64,000 nucleotides of DNA. Origin: Candidatus Eiseniibacteriota bacterium. GTDB taxonomy: Bacteria; Eisenbacteria; RBG-16-71-46; CAIMUX01. The notes beneath the pieces are model-generated. The model had not been told where the DNA came from. It saw only the letters and a program-made list of their open reading frames with translations, and did no database searches. The stretch covers positions 186,001 through 250,000 of the forward strand of contig JACKCR010000006.1 of the NCBI GenBank assembly GCA_020633975.1. The letters run 5' to 3'. Made by a program: the position numbers and the translations under genes. Positions 8,986-17,488 of the stretch are shown here, in pieces. How positions within the stretch are numbered: the stretch's first letter is position 1; each line of letters starts with the position of its first letter.

Positions 8986-10542
8986 TCAGTCGATCCGAAC
9001 CAGTCGTCCCGTCGATCGTGCGGTTCCGGAGGCCAGCGTCGTGAAGTACACGCCTGCGGGCGCTGGCGTACCGTGTGCGGTCCGTCCGTCCCAGTTCCAG
9101 CTGTTCGTGCCGGCGACGGCCGACACGCGGCTCCGCGTCACCAACTGCCCGGACGCCGAGTAGACGTCGATGTCGACCTCTGACGCAGACTCCAGCTGGA
9201 ATCGGATGGTGACGTCATCGCGGAACGGATTCGGGAACGCCTGCGCGGCGATCGTGGACATGTCCGCGACCGGCGCCGTGTCCTGCGCGTCATCGTCTCC
9301 CAGACCGGCCGGCTCTGGCTCTCCCAGCGTGGGACGATCGAACGGGAACGTCTCGTTCGCGACGCGTGGGTCGGTCAGACCGTTGACGAGGAAGTCCTCG
9401 ACGTCGGCCGCGAGGTTGGCTGGGATCGGGATGCCGCCGCGCACAGCCGGATCCTGGTTCTCGGGGAAGTGGACGTGACCGATCCGAGCATAGAAGCGGA
9501 TCGCGTCGGCGACGTCGGTGATCTGGCCGTTGTGCATGAGCCTGTCGCGCAGTCCGACGTTCCGAAGGGACGGTACCTTGAACCGTCCGCGGTCGGCGGG
9601 AACCCCCGTGATCGCTTGGCGACCGGTGTCTTCCGCCGGCGGACGCAGTCCGATGTTGCGGAAGGTGTTGTTCGTGAACATCGGTCCGCCGTGACAGACA
9701 CCGCACGGGCCGCCCTGCACGAACTGCGCTCCGTTCGCTTGGCGAGGCGTCAGCGCCTGCTGGTTTCCGGCGATGAACTCGTCCCACGGAGTTTGGTCCG
9801 GGACGAGTGTGCGCTCGTACGTCGCGATCGAGAATGCGATCCGGGTGGGCGTGATCTCCGGGTCACCGAAGGCGGCAGCGAAGAGTTCCGGATAGCTGGG
9901 GCTCGTCGCGAGTGCGTCGAGCATGTCCGCCGGAATGTCGGTCGCTTGCACGAGTGGCGACAGGGTTTCTAGCTTCGAGGTGACGTCCGTCCATGTCCGA
10001 GCTTCGTACGCCATTTCGATATCGTTCAGGATCGGTGCCAACGACTGGCTCTCGAGCGCTCCGCCGACCGGAATGACGACGGCGTCTGTAAGTGGATCCC
10101 GGAACTCGCCGGTCGCGCGGCCGTCCCAGAACTGCAGAGGCGACCAGAGCGCTCCAAAAAAGTTGGGTGCGGTGCGCATGCTCACCTGAACGTCGTTCCC
10201 GAAGATCGGGTCAGGGATTGGAGTGCCGTTTGCATCCGCGCGGACGACGCCGGGGGAGCCGAAGATGTCGTCCTCGGTTCCGAACGCCAAGTCACTGCCC
10301 GGATGGATCCCGACACGGCCGTCGGCTCCTCCGACTCCGGGCTGGTGACACGACCCGCACGCGACGGAGCTGTCCGACGAGAGTCCCTGCTCCCAGAAGA
10401 GGATCTTCCCCAGCACCCGCTTCTCCTCCGTGATCGGATTCTGATTCGGGACCGGGACCGGCGGGAGAGGCTGCGCCCCCGCGAGAGTCGCCGCCGCAGC
10501 CGTGGATGCGAGTATCAGGACCAGGGTCGTCGTCGTTCGCAT
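8986..10542 (-). CDS. Diheme cytochrome c peroxidase/MauG-family protein with FlgD-like C-terminal domain
   Basis: 518-residue exported protein. Start ATG 10542 follows AAGGAGG; signal peptide ends near LAGAQP. Two heme-c sites, CGSCH (residues 62-66) and CGVCH (280-284), with the family segments TAPNFFGALWSPLQFWDGRA and VPSLRNVGLRDRLMHNG identify a bacterial cytochrome c peroxidase/MauG fold. These enzymes reduce peroxide or oxidise protein or small substrates in the periplasm. From about residue 430 comes a FlgD-like domain (AFPNPFRDDVTIRF, then VDIDVYSASGQLV, then PAGVYFTTLASG) shared with seven other secreted proteins here, which suggests export to the surface rather than a free periplasmic life. 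That combination is uncommon in the family. Confidence 0.88.
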   Translation of the reverse strand: MRTTTTLVLILASTAAAATLAGAQPLPPVPVPNQNPITEEKRVLGKILFWEQGLSSDSSVACGSCHQPGVGGADGRVGIHPGSDLAFGTEDDIFGSPGVVRADANGTPIPDPIFGNDVQVSMRTAPNFFGALWSPLQFWDGRATGEFRDPLTDAVVIPVGGALESQSLAPILNDIEMAYEARTWTDVTSKLETLSPLVQATDIPADMLDALATSPSYPELFAAAFGDPEITPTRIAFSIATYERTLVPDQTPWDEFIAGNQQALTPRQANGAQFVQGGPCGVCHGGPMFTNNTFRNIGLRPPAEDTGRQAITGVPADRGRFKVPSLRNVGLRDRLMHNGQITDVADAIRFYARIGHVHFPENQDPAVRGGIPIPANLAADVEDFLVNGLTDPRVANETFPFDRPTLGEPEPAGLGDDDAQDTAPVADMSTIAAQAFPNPFRDDVTIRFQLESASEVDIDVYSASGQLVTRSRVSAVAGTNSWNWDGRTAHGTPAPAGVYFTTLASGTARSTGRLVRID

Positions 10543-10776
10543 GGGCACCTCCTTCTGGTACTCGCGGCCTGCCACTGAAATCGAAAGTGGTCGGAGGATA
10601 CGCGCGACATGTGGCAGAAATGTTGCAGATGAGGTGAGGGAATGGGACGAAGCGACGGCAGGGTTCGCCCGGGGCGAGCCGGGGCACACCAGGGGCACCC
10701 GGGCCGTCGGCCGGCCCAACGGACGGCCTTGCTCGCGCGGGCGACGACATCCCGGGCGGGCCGGGGGCACCTGCGC

Positions 10777-10782
10777 TACACT
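10777..10782 (+). promoter_or_regulatory. Possible -10 box for a leaderless transcript
   Basis: TACACT lies nine bases before the GTG at 10792, and no Shine-Dalgarno sequence is present, so transcription may start at or next to the start codon. No convincing -35 element is visible. The divergent gap 10543-10791 holds nothing else that I can support. Confidence 0.3.
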
Positions 10783-10791
10783 CCGTCGTCT

Positions 10792-11787
10792 GTGACACCG
10801 CATGGCGAAGACAGTAGTTCGGGGCTCACCACGGCCAACGGCCGGCTCGTCCGGTCCGATGCTTTGGCCCTCGCAAGAAGCCTCCCGACCGGAGAGGTCG
10901 ACCTGGTGTATCTGGACCCGCCCTTCGGGACCGGCGCGTCCCGGGCCATGCTGAAGGGGCGGGCGAAGACGGCCGGAGGTGCTGGCGACGTTGGGCCGAG
11001 CCAGACGATCCGCGACATCGCCTACGCCGACCCGCTCCTCGACCCGTCATCCCAAGTGGAACTATGGCAAGAGGTTCGGCGTATCCTCCGCCCCGGAGGT
11101 GCGTTCTTCCTCCACCTCGACTGGCGGACCGTCCATGCGTCTAAGGTGCTTCTGGACGGCATCTTCGGGGCCGATAACTTCCTCAACGAGATCATCTGGC
11201 ACTACGCGACGGGTGGAGTGCCGACCCGGTGGTTCTCCCGCAAGCACGACAGCATCCTCTACTACGTCAGCGGCCCCGGGCACACGTTCCACCGCCTCCA
11301 GGAGAAGAAGTACCTGGCCCATAAGATGAGCCGAAAGGGAGTTCCCGAATACCGGGACGAGCGGGGATGGTACCGTTACCGCTTCCTCGACGACGTCTGG
11401 CAGATTCCCTGGCTGACACAGGACTCGAAGGAGCGCACCGGCTTTCCGACGCAGAAGCCGGTCGCCCTCCTCACGCGGATCCTGGAAGCCTGCACGGAGC
11501 CCGGTGACCTGGTCGCCGATTTCTTCTGTGGGTCGGGGACGACCGCGGTCGCCGCGATCAGGCTCGGCCGGCGTTGGATCGCGGGGGACGAGTCCGAGCG
11601 GGCGATCGAGATCTCGCGTGGGCGGATCGAAGAAGAAGAGCGACGAGAGCGGGAAGCAGACCGCGACCGGCCAACGAAGCGACCGGCTGAAGCGAACACC
11701 GACGAAGTGAGAAGCTCCCGTTCGTCACGAACGGAGAGAGAGGATGGGGGTGGACTTGGAGATGGAGGGAACGCGTCCCATGAATGA
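10792..11787 (+). CDS. Site-specific DNA methyltransferase (N6-adenine/N4-cytosine class)
   Basis: 331-residue methyltransferase of the beta class. Motif IV DPPFGTG lies at about residue 42 and the S-adenosylmethionine motif DFFCGSGTTAVAA at about 243, preceded by the family signature TQKPVALLTRIL. The catalytic motif before the AdoMet motif is the order expected for beta-class enzymes. No restriction endonuclease is adjacent, so it is an orphan, possibly epigenetic, methylase. The GTG at 10792 is chosen because nothing upstream has a ribosome site. The last 40 residues are highly charged and overlap the next gene. Its coupling to two envelope-type genes downstream is unexpected. Confidence 0.85.
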   Translation: MTPHGEDSSSGLTTANGRLVRSDALALARSLPTGEVDLVYLDPPFGTGASRAMLKGRAKTAGGAGDVGPSQTIRDIAYADPLLDPSSQVELWQEVRRILRPGGAFFLHLDWRTVHASKVLLDGIFGADNFLNEIIWHYATGGVPTRWFSRKHDSILYYVSGPGHTFHRLQEKKYLAHKMSRKGVPEYRDERGWYRYRFLDDVWQIPWLTQDSKERTGFPTQKPVALLTRILEACTEPGDLVADFFCGSGTTAVAAIRLGRRWIAGDESERAIEISRGRIEEEERREREADRDRPTKRPAEANTDEVRSSRSSRTEREDGGGLGDGGNASHE

Positions 11788-13705
11788 AAACGGAGCGGGA
11801 GTCGTGAGCACCATGGGCAGTACCGATCCCGCCGTCGCTCGCGGACTCACGTCGCGTGACGTCTACGCACGGCGCGGTCTCTCCCAGATCCCGCGGCTTC
11901 TCTCGCTCCAGGACCGGAACGAGTACAGCAAGACGTACGGCTGCTTCAACCGCGAGTACTGGCTTTGCCGCACGCTCGACTTCCCGTCCGCCATTGCGCA
12001 GTTCGGCGTTCACTCGCTCGCGCTCGCCTACACCACGCCGATGCCGGACAACCCGTACTACCGTCAGCCGAAGATGCTGAACTGGACGCTCGCGGGCATC
12101 GACTACTGGATGCAGATCCAGAAGAGCGACGGTTCGTTCGACGAGTTCTATCCGAACGAGCGCGGCTGGGCCGGCCCGACCGGGTTCCTCCTCTACGTGA
12201 TGTGCCACAGCTACCGGATCCTCGGCGACGACTTCCCCGAGTCGATGCGCAGCCGGTTCATGGAAGCGGTCTCCAAGGCCGGTCACTTCCTCGCGAAGTA
12301 CGACGAACCCGGCGTGCTCGCGAACCACCACGCCATGGCCATCCTTCCGATCTACGAGGCGTACCATCTCCTCCAGGACAAGAAGATCCTGGACGGCTTC
12401 CATGTCCGTCTCGACGACTTCCTCGACCAGACCCGCGACGAAGGGTGGTGTCTCGAGTACGACGGAACGGACCTCGGCTACCTCTCCGCGACCGTCAGCT
12501 TCCTATCCAAGCTCCATCGTCTCTACCGCGACGAGCGGACGGAAGCCGTCTGTCAGAAGGCGATCGAGTTCGCCTCCTACTTCGCCTATCCGAACCTCCA
12601 CTACGCCGGTTCGATGGGAAGCCGACAGACGCTCCACTTCTATCCGCACGGCTTCGAGATCTACGGCGGCGAAGGAAATGCGCTCGCGTCGGCCGTGGCC
12701 GAGCGGATGCTGCGCGGACTCGAACGGAATGCGCTCGTCCCGCCGGAGATCCAGGAGGATCGCTACTTCCTCTACCGGATCCCCGAGCTGCTCGAATCCT
12801 TCATCGACTACTCCGAGCGTCCCGATCCGTTGCCGCCGCTACCGGACGAGGGTGAACCGTTCAGCCGCTATTGGCCGGGCGCAAAAATCCAAGCCCGGAA
12901 GACGCGCGACAAGAAAGGTCGCGAGTCCTACACGCTCGTCAACCTCGCGAAGGGCGGTGTAGTGAAGCACTTCCGTCTCGACTCGAACCAGTCGGTCGAG
13001 AACGACTGCGGTCTCATCGCGAAGCTCGAGAACGGCAAGGTCGTGACGTCGCAGTGGATCAGCGAAGGGAACCGTGCGTGGGGACCGGCCGACGGAGACG
13101 CGCCGCTCGACGGGCATCGCGCTGCGAACGGGACGACGGCCGCGGAGGTGACCGCCGTGTCGGCCGGGCCGGCGAATACCGCGGCGGCTCTCGTGCCCGG
13201 CGCCTCCACACCGAAGGGACAGACCTTCCCGGTCGCAGTCGGCGAACGCGTCGCTGTGGAGACGCCCGCTCACTATATGGTGATGAAGCTGTTCAACCCG
13301 ATCACGATGATCGGCTTCCGCGTCTTCATGCTCGCCTTCGGCTGGCAGACACGACTCGCCTACGAGATCAAAGGCTGGATCCGGAAGCTGCTCATGACCC
13401 GAAGCGGCGCGACCCCGATCGGCTGGAAGCGCAGCGTCGTGTTCGGAGAGACGTCGTTCACGATCCGCGACCAGATCCGCCTGAACGGCGCACCTGCCTT
13501 CGCGCGTGCGACGATCGGGGACGAGTTCCACGTGCGGTACGTTCCGCAGAGCCGCTACTTCCAGCGGCAGGAGCTCGGGATGAAGGGTACGGACCTCAGC
13601 AGTGAAGAGCTCGCGAGGCTGAAGCAACGCGGAGCAATCACGATCGAGCGTGTCATCGACTATCACGACGGTGAAGTGCTTCGCGTCGTAGTGGAAGAAG
13701 TGTGA
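11780..13705 (+). CDS. Predicted alpha/alpha-toroid protein (heparinase/lyase-like), function unknown
   Basis: 641 residues. The ATG at 11780 overlaps the methyltransferase stop (ATGAATGA) and has GGAGGG ten bases upstream; an ATG at 11744 is an alternative. The first 350 residues are helix-rich with regularly spaced aromatic motifs (GIDYWMQIQKSDGSFDEFYP, GYLSATVSFLSKLHRLY), the look of an alpha/alpha toroid as in polysaccharide lyases and terpene cyclases. The second half resembles a beta-rich domain (VVKHFRLDSNQSVENDCGLI), as in heparinase II/III proteins. A Thr/Ala-rich insert lies at about residues 450-490 and a hydrophobic segment near 510-530. No signal peptide. The next gene, a flippase-like membrane protein, overlaps it, so a role in envelope glycan or lipid handling is plausible but unproven. 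Confidence 0.55.
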   Translation: MNENGAGVVSTMGSTDPAVARGLTSRDVYARRGLSQIPRLLSLQDRNEYSKTYGCFNREYWLCRTLDFPSAIAQFGVHSLALAYTTPMPDNPYYRQPKMLNWTLAGIDYWMQIQKSDGSFDEFYPNERGWAGPTGFLLYVMCHSYRILGDDFPESMRSRFMEAVSKAGHFLAKYDEPGVLANHHAMAILPIYEAYHLLQDKKILDGFHVRLDDFLDQTRDEGWCLEYDGTDLGYLSATVSFLSKLHRLYRDERTEAVCQKAIEFASYFAYPNLHYAGSMGSRQTLHFYPHGFEIYGGEGNALASAVAERMLRGLERNALVPPEIQEDRYFLYRIPELLESFIDYSERPDPLPPLPDEGEPFSRYWPGAKIQARKTRDKKGRESYTLVNLAKGGVVKHFRLDSNQSVENDCGLIAKLENGKVVTSQWISEGNRAWGPADGDAPLDGHRAANGTTAAEVTAVSAGPANTAAALVPGASTPKGQTFPVAVGERVAVETPAHYMVMKLFNPITMIGFRVFMLAFGWQTRLAYEIKGWIRKLLMTRSGATPIGWKRSVVFGETSFTIRDQIRLNGAPAFARATIGDEFHVRYVPQSRYFQRQELGMKGTDLSSEELARLKQRGAITIERVIDYHDGEVLRVVVEEV

Positions 13706-14655
13706 GCGGACACGACGAGGAGCGTGCGGACTCCGCGCAGCTCGAAGCGAAGATCAAGAAGCGGAGCTGGGGACGGTGGGCGCTGCTGCTCCTGGTCACG
13801 CTCGTCGTCTTCGTGCTGCTCGGGACGAAGCTCGACTACGCGAAGGTCGGGTCGGTGCTCGGCGCGGCGGATCCGTTCCTCCTCTTCGTCGGCCTACTGA
13901 TCACCGCGACGTTCCCCGTCTTCTCCGCGCTCCGCTGGCAGCGCGTGATGAACGGGCTCGGCCATCAGCTCGCGTTCGGCGAAGCGTTCGAGCTCATCAT
14001 GGCCGCTTGGCCGATGGGGACACTCACGCCGTCCAAGGCCGGTGACGTCGTCAAAGCCTACTATCTTCGGAACCGGATCCCGATCCGAACGACGCTCGGT
14101 TCCGTCCTCGCCGAACGCGCGCTCGATGTCCTCGTGCTTCTCGCGCTCGCACTGTTCGGTTGCGTGTTGTTCCAGCGCTGGGACCTCGCGCTGCTTGCCG
14201 GCGGCGGACTGCTCGCCGGTCTCGTCGGCATCACGGTCTTGCTGACCGTTCGCCTCCCCCTACCGGCGAAGCTGCAAGACAAGGTCGACGGCGTCCTCGA
14301 GGCACTGCGCGTCGTCGGGCGTTCGCCGCGACTGCTCAGCGAGGTGCTTTTGCTGACCGTGATCAACTGGATGGCCAGCGTCGTCCAGGTCGTCGTCTGC
14401 TACAAGGCGCTCGGCGTGGTCGTCCCGCTCACGTTTACCACCGGCGCCGTTCCGCTCGCGATCTTCGTCGGATTGCTGCCGCTGACGCTCAGCGGGATGG
14501 GGACGAGAGACTCGGCGTTCATCGCGCTGTTCGGCACGCTCGGAGTCGCGGCTGAGGTTTCGCTCGGGGTCGGGCTGCTATACTCGCTCTACGGCTACTG
14601 GCTGCCCGCGCTCGCGGGGCTGCCGTTCATGAAGCGGGTGTTGGGGCGAGGGTAG
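13702..14655 (+). CDS. LPG-synthase-type membrane protein (UPF0104/AglD family)
   Basis: 317-residue inner-membrane protein with about eight membrane segments. The GTG at 13702 overlaps the stop of the upstream gene (GTGA), indicating translational coupling. MGTLTPSKAGDVVKAYYLR in the first half and LPLTLSGMGTRDSAFIALFG near the end are the hallmark motifs of the lysylphosphatidylglycerol synthase transmembrane family, members of which act as lipid flippases or glycolipid assembly factors. The soluble acyl-transfer domain of MprF is absent. Pairing with the toroid-like protein suggests a joint step in making or moving an envelope lipid or glycan. Confidence 0.82.
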   Translation: MSGHDEERADSAQLEAKIKKRSWGRWALLLLVTLVVFVLLGTKLDYAKVGSVLGAADPFLLFVGLLITATFPVFSALRWQRVMNGLGHQLAFGEAFELIMAAWPMGTLTPSKAGDVVKAYYLRNRIPIRTTLGSVLAERALDVLVLLALALFGCVLFQRWDLALLAGGGLLAGLVGITVLLTVRLPLPAKLQDKVDGVLEALRVVGRSPRLLSEVLLLTVINWMASVVQVVVCYKALGVVVPLTFTTGAVPLAIFVGLLPLTLSGMGTRDSAFIALFGTLGVAAEVSLGVGLLYSLYGYWLPALAGLPFMKRVLGRG

Positions 14656-14681
14656 CTTCGGGCGCGCGGTCGACCCAAACG

Positions 14682-14717
14682 GTGGGCCTACGACCCCGGC
14701 CTACGGCTCCGGCCCAC
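14682..14717 (+). terminator. Possible terminator hairpin
   Basis: GTGGGCC and GGCCCAC pair around a 22-nt loop, 26 bases after the stop of the membrane protein. No T tract follows. Confidence 0.35.
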
Positions 14718-14770
14718 GACCTGCGAACCGCCTCTAGTCACCACACGATCCTCTCCGCGACGGAGGGAGT

Positions 14771-15160
14771 ATGCGTCGTCTGCCGGTCTCGCTCAGCTCC
14801 TGCGCCTTCGCGATGGCGCTCTCTGTCTCCAGTGCGTTTGCCGCCATTCATGTGGCTGCGGATGGAAGTGGGGACTACCCGACGATTCAGGCGGCGATCG
14901 TCGCTGCTGCCGACGGTGACTCGATCTTCCTCGGGGACGGGACCTATCGCGGGGCGGGCAACCGCCAGCTCGAGATCTTCGGCAAGGCGTTGTCGATCCT
15001 CTCGGAGAGCGACGATCCCACTACGTGCGTGTTCGACGGAGAGGACCAGTGGCGTTTCCTCACCACGGACGGGTGGGAGCCGGTTTCGCGGCCTACATCG
15101 CGTCACACCGTCGGATCCGGTCTCGCGGGTACATTCAGTCTGGATGTCGCCGTCTTGTGA
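14771..15160 (+). pseudogene. Truncated secreted right-handed beta-helix protein
   Basis: 129 codons. A signal peptide (MRRLPVSLSSCAFAMALSVS) is followed by IHVAADGSGDYPTIQAAIVA and ADGDSIFLGDGTYRGAGNRQ, the usual opening of secreted parallel beta-helix (PbH1/pectate-lyase-like) proteins, which normally run 400 residues or more. Similarity of style ends near 15085, and the frame then runs into the 3' end of the leftward HNH gene and stops at 15160. The gene has lost its body, probably when the HNH gene region was inserted or deleted sequence. Product is unlikely to fold. Confidence 0.65.
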
Positions 15161-16835
15161 ACCGTTCCCGACGTCGGTTGTGCTTCCCGCAGAGCAGTCG
15201 CACGTTCTCCTCGGTGTGCGCACCGCCCATCGCGAACGGTTCGACGTGGTCGTACTGAAGGAACACGCGGGCGGCGCACCGAACCCCGGACGGCCCGACG
15301 TGCGTGCACTGCCCACCGTCCCGTCGGAAGACGGAGTCTCGAACGTCGATCGGGATGTGACGGGACCGCTCGGCTTGCCGGCGTGAATCGTTGCTCGAGT
15401 CGACCGCGGCACGCGCGTCCAGGCTTGGCCGGGGGTTGGGGCCAGGGTTTGTCGAGGTGCCCGGGCCATCTCCTGTAGCGCCGCCCACGTCCCCGTCGTG
15501 GACATCCCCGTCGCGCATGGGCTTGTCGCGCACATTCCAATCCCGCATATCACCGTCGCCCACAGCGGCGTCGCCGATAGCCGCGTCGCCCACAGCCTCG
15601 TCGCGCAGAGCCTCGTCGCGCATAGCCTCTTCGCCCATAGCCTCGTCGCGCACATTCCCGTCGCGCATAGCCTCATTCGCGGGATCGTTCTTGCTCCTCC
15701 GCGCCGCCGACTGCTTCTTCCTCCGGGCTGCACGCCGTTCGGGGTCGCGGCGGTCGAGCAGGTCGTCCAGTGCCCGTTCCAGCACCGACTCGAGGTCGGC
15801 CTTGTTGGAACATACGGACTTCGCCCGCTCCAGCTTCTCGACGAACTGGCGACGTGCAGCGAACCGGACCTCGTAGCGGAGTTCGAGTTCGGAAGGTGCG
15901 CCGCCGACAACGGTTGCAGCACCGGTCGCTGGAGCCGAACTGCATCCGGATTGGATGTTCGAGGGCGCGGGCGTACCGTGGATGTCCCGCTGAGCTGGGC
16001 TGGTCGGCGCACTCGCTGACGTGGAAAGGGCCTCGGGCGCTCCAGCCGACTGTGAGGGCGCCGCCGTCTGCGTCGTCCCGGCCGTCCCCGCCGTCCCTGC
16101 CGTCCCCGCCGTTTGCGTCACCAGCGTCGTTTGCGCAGTCGCGGCCCCATGAACCGTCCGCGGCGTCCGACCGAGCACTCGAACTCGGTCCGGGACGCGC
16201 GGTGCTTCGCGGCGTTCCGCGACCAGCGCCTCTACTTCCGCGTAGGTCCGACCGGCCGCCCGCGACAGAAGGTCGTCGCAGTTGTCCGGCGTCAACGACT
16301 TCGCGAGTCGCGCGACCGCACAGATCGTGAGCTGGCGCTCCTCGAGCAGGCGACGGATCGATGGAAACCTGACCACGGCACGAGCCGCCGCAATGAACCG
16401 AGCGGCCGTGGCGACGGAGTAGTGCCATCGTCGCGTGCAGTAGTCGTAGAGCGAGGAGTAACCCTGGTCTAGGTAGAGTGACCGCCGATCGATCTCGGCG
16501 AGTACTGTGACCACTGCGAGCCCGGATCGACGATGGCGACGCACGGCGACGTCTGCGTGTTCGAGCAGCTGCGTGTCTGACAGCCGGCGGACGATGCTCG
16601 AGTCATCCGCTTGTTCCCGGACGCATTCTCCGAGGTGTCCAGCTGTGCGTCTCGCGGCGTATCCCACCATGTGCTCCACGTCGCATCCAAAAGTTCGTTC
16701 CACCGTGTGCTCCACGTCGCATCCAACGGTTCGTTCCACCGTGAGTTTCCCGTCGCACCTCACCGTGCGCTTCACCGTGCGTCCCACGTCGCGTTCCTCA
16801 GTGACTCTCTCGACTGCTTCCACGATTCCCACCAT
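15135..16835 (-). CDS. DUF222-type HNH endonuclease with repeat-expanded linkers
   Basis: 566 residues; ATG 16835 has GGAGGTGA at good spacing. Residues 85-215 resemble the DUF222 helical domain (QLLEHADVAVRRHRRSGLAV, VRFPSIRRLLEERQLTICAV). The C-terminal HNH motif runs from FRRDGGQCTHVGPSGVRC through QYDHVEPFAMGGAHTEENVR to LLCGKHNRRR. Such proteins often occur in multi-copy families and are suspected mobile endonucleases. Two repeat zones expand it: 12-residue repeats in the first 60 residues (CDVEHTVERT type) and pentapeptide repeats at about 390-440 (RDEAM, RDEAL, GDAAV). Its 3' end overlaps the truncated beta-helix gene, so it is the likely cause of that truncation. Confidence 0.8.
   Translation of the reverse strand: MVGIVEAVERVTEERDVGRTVKRTVRCDGKLTVERTVGCDVEHTVERTFGCDVEHMVGYAARRTAGHLGECVREQADDSSIVRRLSDTQLLEHADVAVRRHRRSGLAVVTVLAEIDRRSLYLDQGYSSLYDYCTRRWHYSVATAARFIAAARAVVRFPSIRRLLEERQLTICAVARLAKSLTPDNCDDLLSRAAGRTYAEVEALVAERREAPRVPDRVRVLGRTPRTVHGAATAQTTLVTQTAGTAGTAGTAGTTQTAAPSQSAGAPEALSTSASAPTSPAQRDIHGTPAPSNIQSGCSSAPATGAATVVGGAPSELELRYEVRFAARRQFVEKLERAKSVCSNKADLESVLERALDDLLDRRDPERRAARRKKQSAARRSKNDPANEAMRDGNVRDEAMGEEAMRDEALRDEAVGDAAIGDAAVGDGDMRDWNVRDKPMRDGDVHDGDVGGATGDGPGTSTNPGPNPRPSLDARAAVDSSNDSRRQAERSRHIPIDVRDSVFRRDGGQCTHVGPSGVRCAARVFLQYDHVEPFAMGGAHTEENVRLLCGKHNRRRERFTRRRHPD
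15510..15675 (-). repeat. 15-bp in-frame minisatellite inside the HNH gene
   Basis: On the plus strand about ten units close to GTCGCGCATAGCCTC, coding on the minus strand for RDEAM, RDEAL, GDAAV and similar pentapeptides between the DUF222 and HNH parts. Confidence 0.8.
16671..16778 (-). repeat. 36-bp in-frame tandem repeat at the 5' end of the HNH gene
   Basis: Two nearly identical 36-bp units (16671-16706 and 16707-16742, differing only by AA/CG after CATCC plus few bases) and a degenerate third, giving 12-residue repeats around CDVEHTVERT. Confidence 0.75.
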
Positions 16836-17230
16836 GAATCACCTCCAGCACCCCTGAGGATCGAACATACCATCCCGTCTTTGGGCTCTCTGTGATGCTG
16901 CATACAGCATGATCGCGGGGCGGTTCGTCGCGAGTGGAGGAACTCGTGACGAACGTGGCGCATCGGAGCTCGTGGGGCCTTGTATGGCACGTGTCGGACA
17001 CGCTGTGGGTGTCGTCCGTGCCAGCGTCGACAAACCGTCAAGAACTATAGTTGTGCGGAGGGCAACTAAATGTATCGAACCTGGCATGCCTCACGCAGGC
17101 AGAGGACATGCGATGTCCGATACGCTTCTCGAAGGTTGCGTAGAGTGATCTCGAGACTCCGTTGGTGCGTCCAGGATGCAGCGTCGCCTGCCTCGCGCCG
17201 CCGTCAGCCACAGCCAGCGCGGTGCCCGTG
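16836..17230. other. Intergenic, no gene recognised
   Basis: 395 bases upstream of the HNH gene. Short open frames exist but none has a family signature or ribosome site that I trust. Lower GC than the neighbours, as expected for acquired or decayed DNA. Confidence 0.4.
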
Positions 17231-17479
17231 TCGGATAATCACGCGACTGGCGGCGATATGCTGCGAATCACATCCAACGTGGATGTACGTGTCGGACAAC
17301 CCGCGCCTGGCCGCGATACGCTGCGAATCACATCCAACCTGGATGCCGTTTTGGATAGCCCGCGCCTGGCGGCGATATGCTGCGAATCACATCCAACGTG
17401 GATGCCGTTTCGGATAACCACGCGCCTGGCCGCGATACGCTGCGAAAACATCCAACGTGGATGCCGCTCGGATAACCAT
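17231..17479 (+). repeat. Tandem ~60-bp repeat array, cluster 1
   Basis: Four full units of 58-61 bases (starting 17231, 17292, 17352, 17411) and a partial fifth. Each has GGATAACC-like bases, CGCGCCTGGCCGCGATACGC, then the core GCTGCGAATCACATCCAACG ending in the dyad CATCCA-ACG-TGGATG. Units differ by only a few substitutions. The same family returns at 22879-23058. There are no unique spacers. Confidence 0.9.
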
Positions 17480-17488
17480 GAGGTTGCG

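Noticed and set aside
17231-17479. CRISPR array
   Set aside because: The units are contiguous and nearly identical over their whole length, with no unique spacers and no cas genes.
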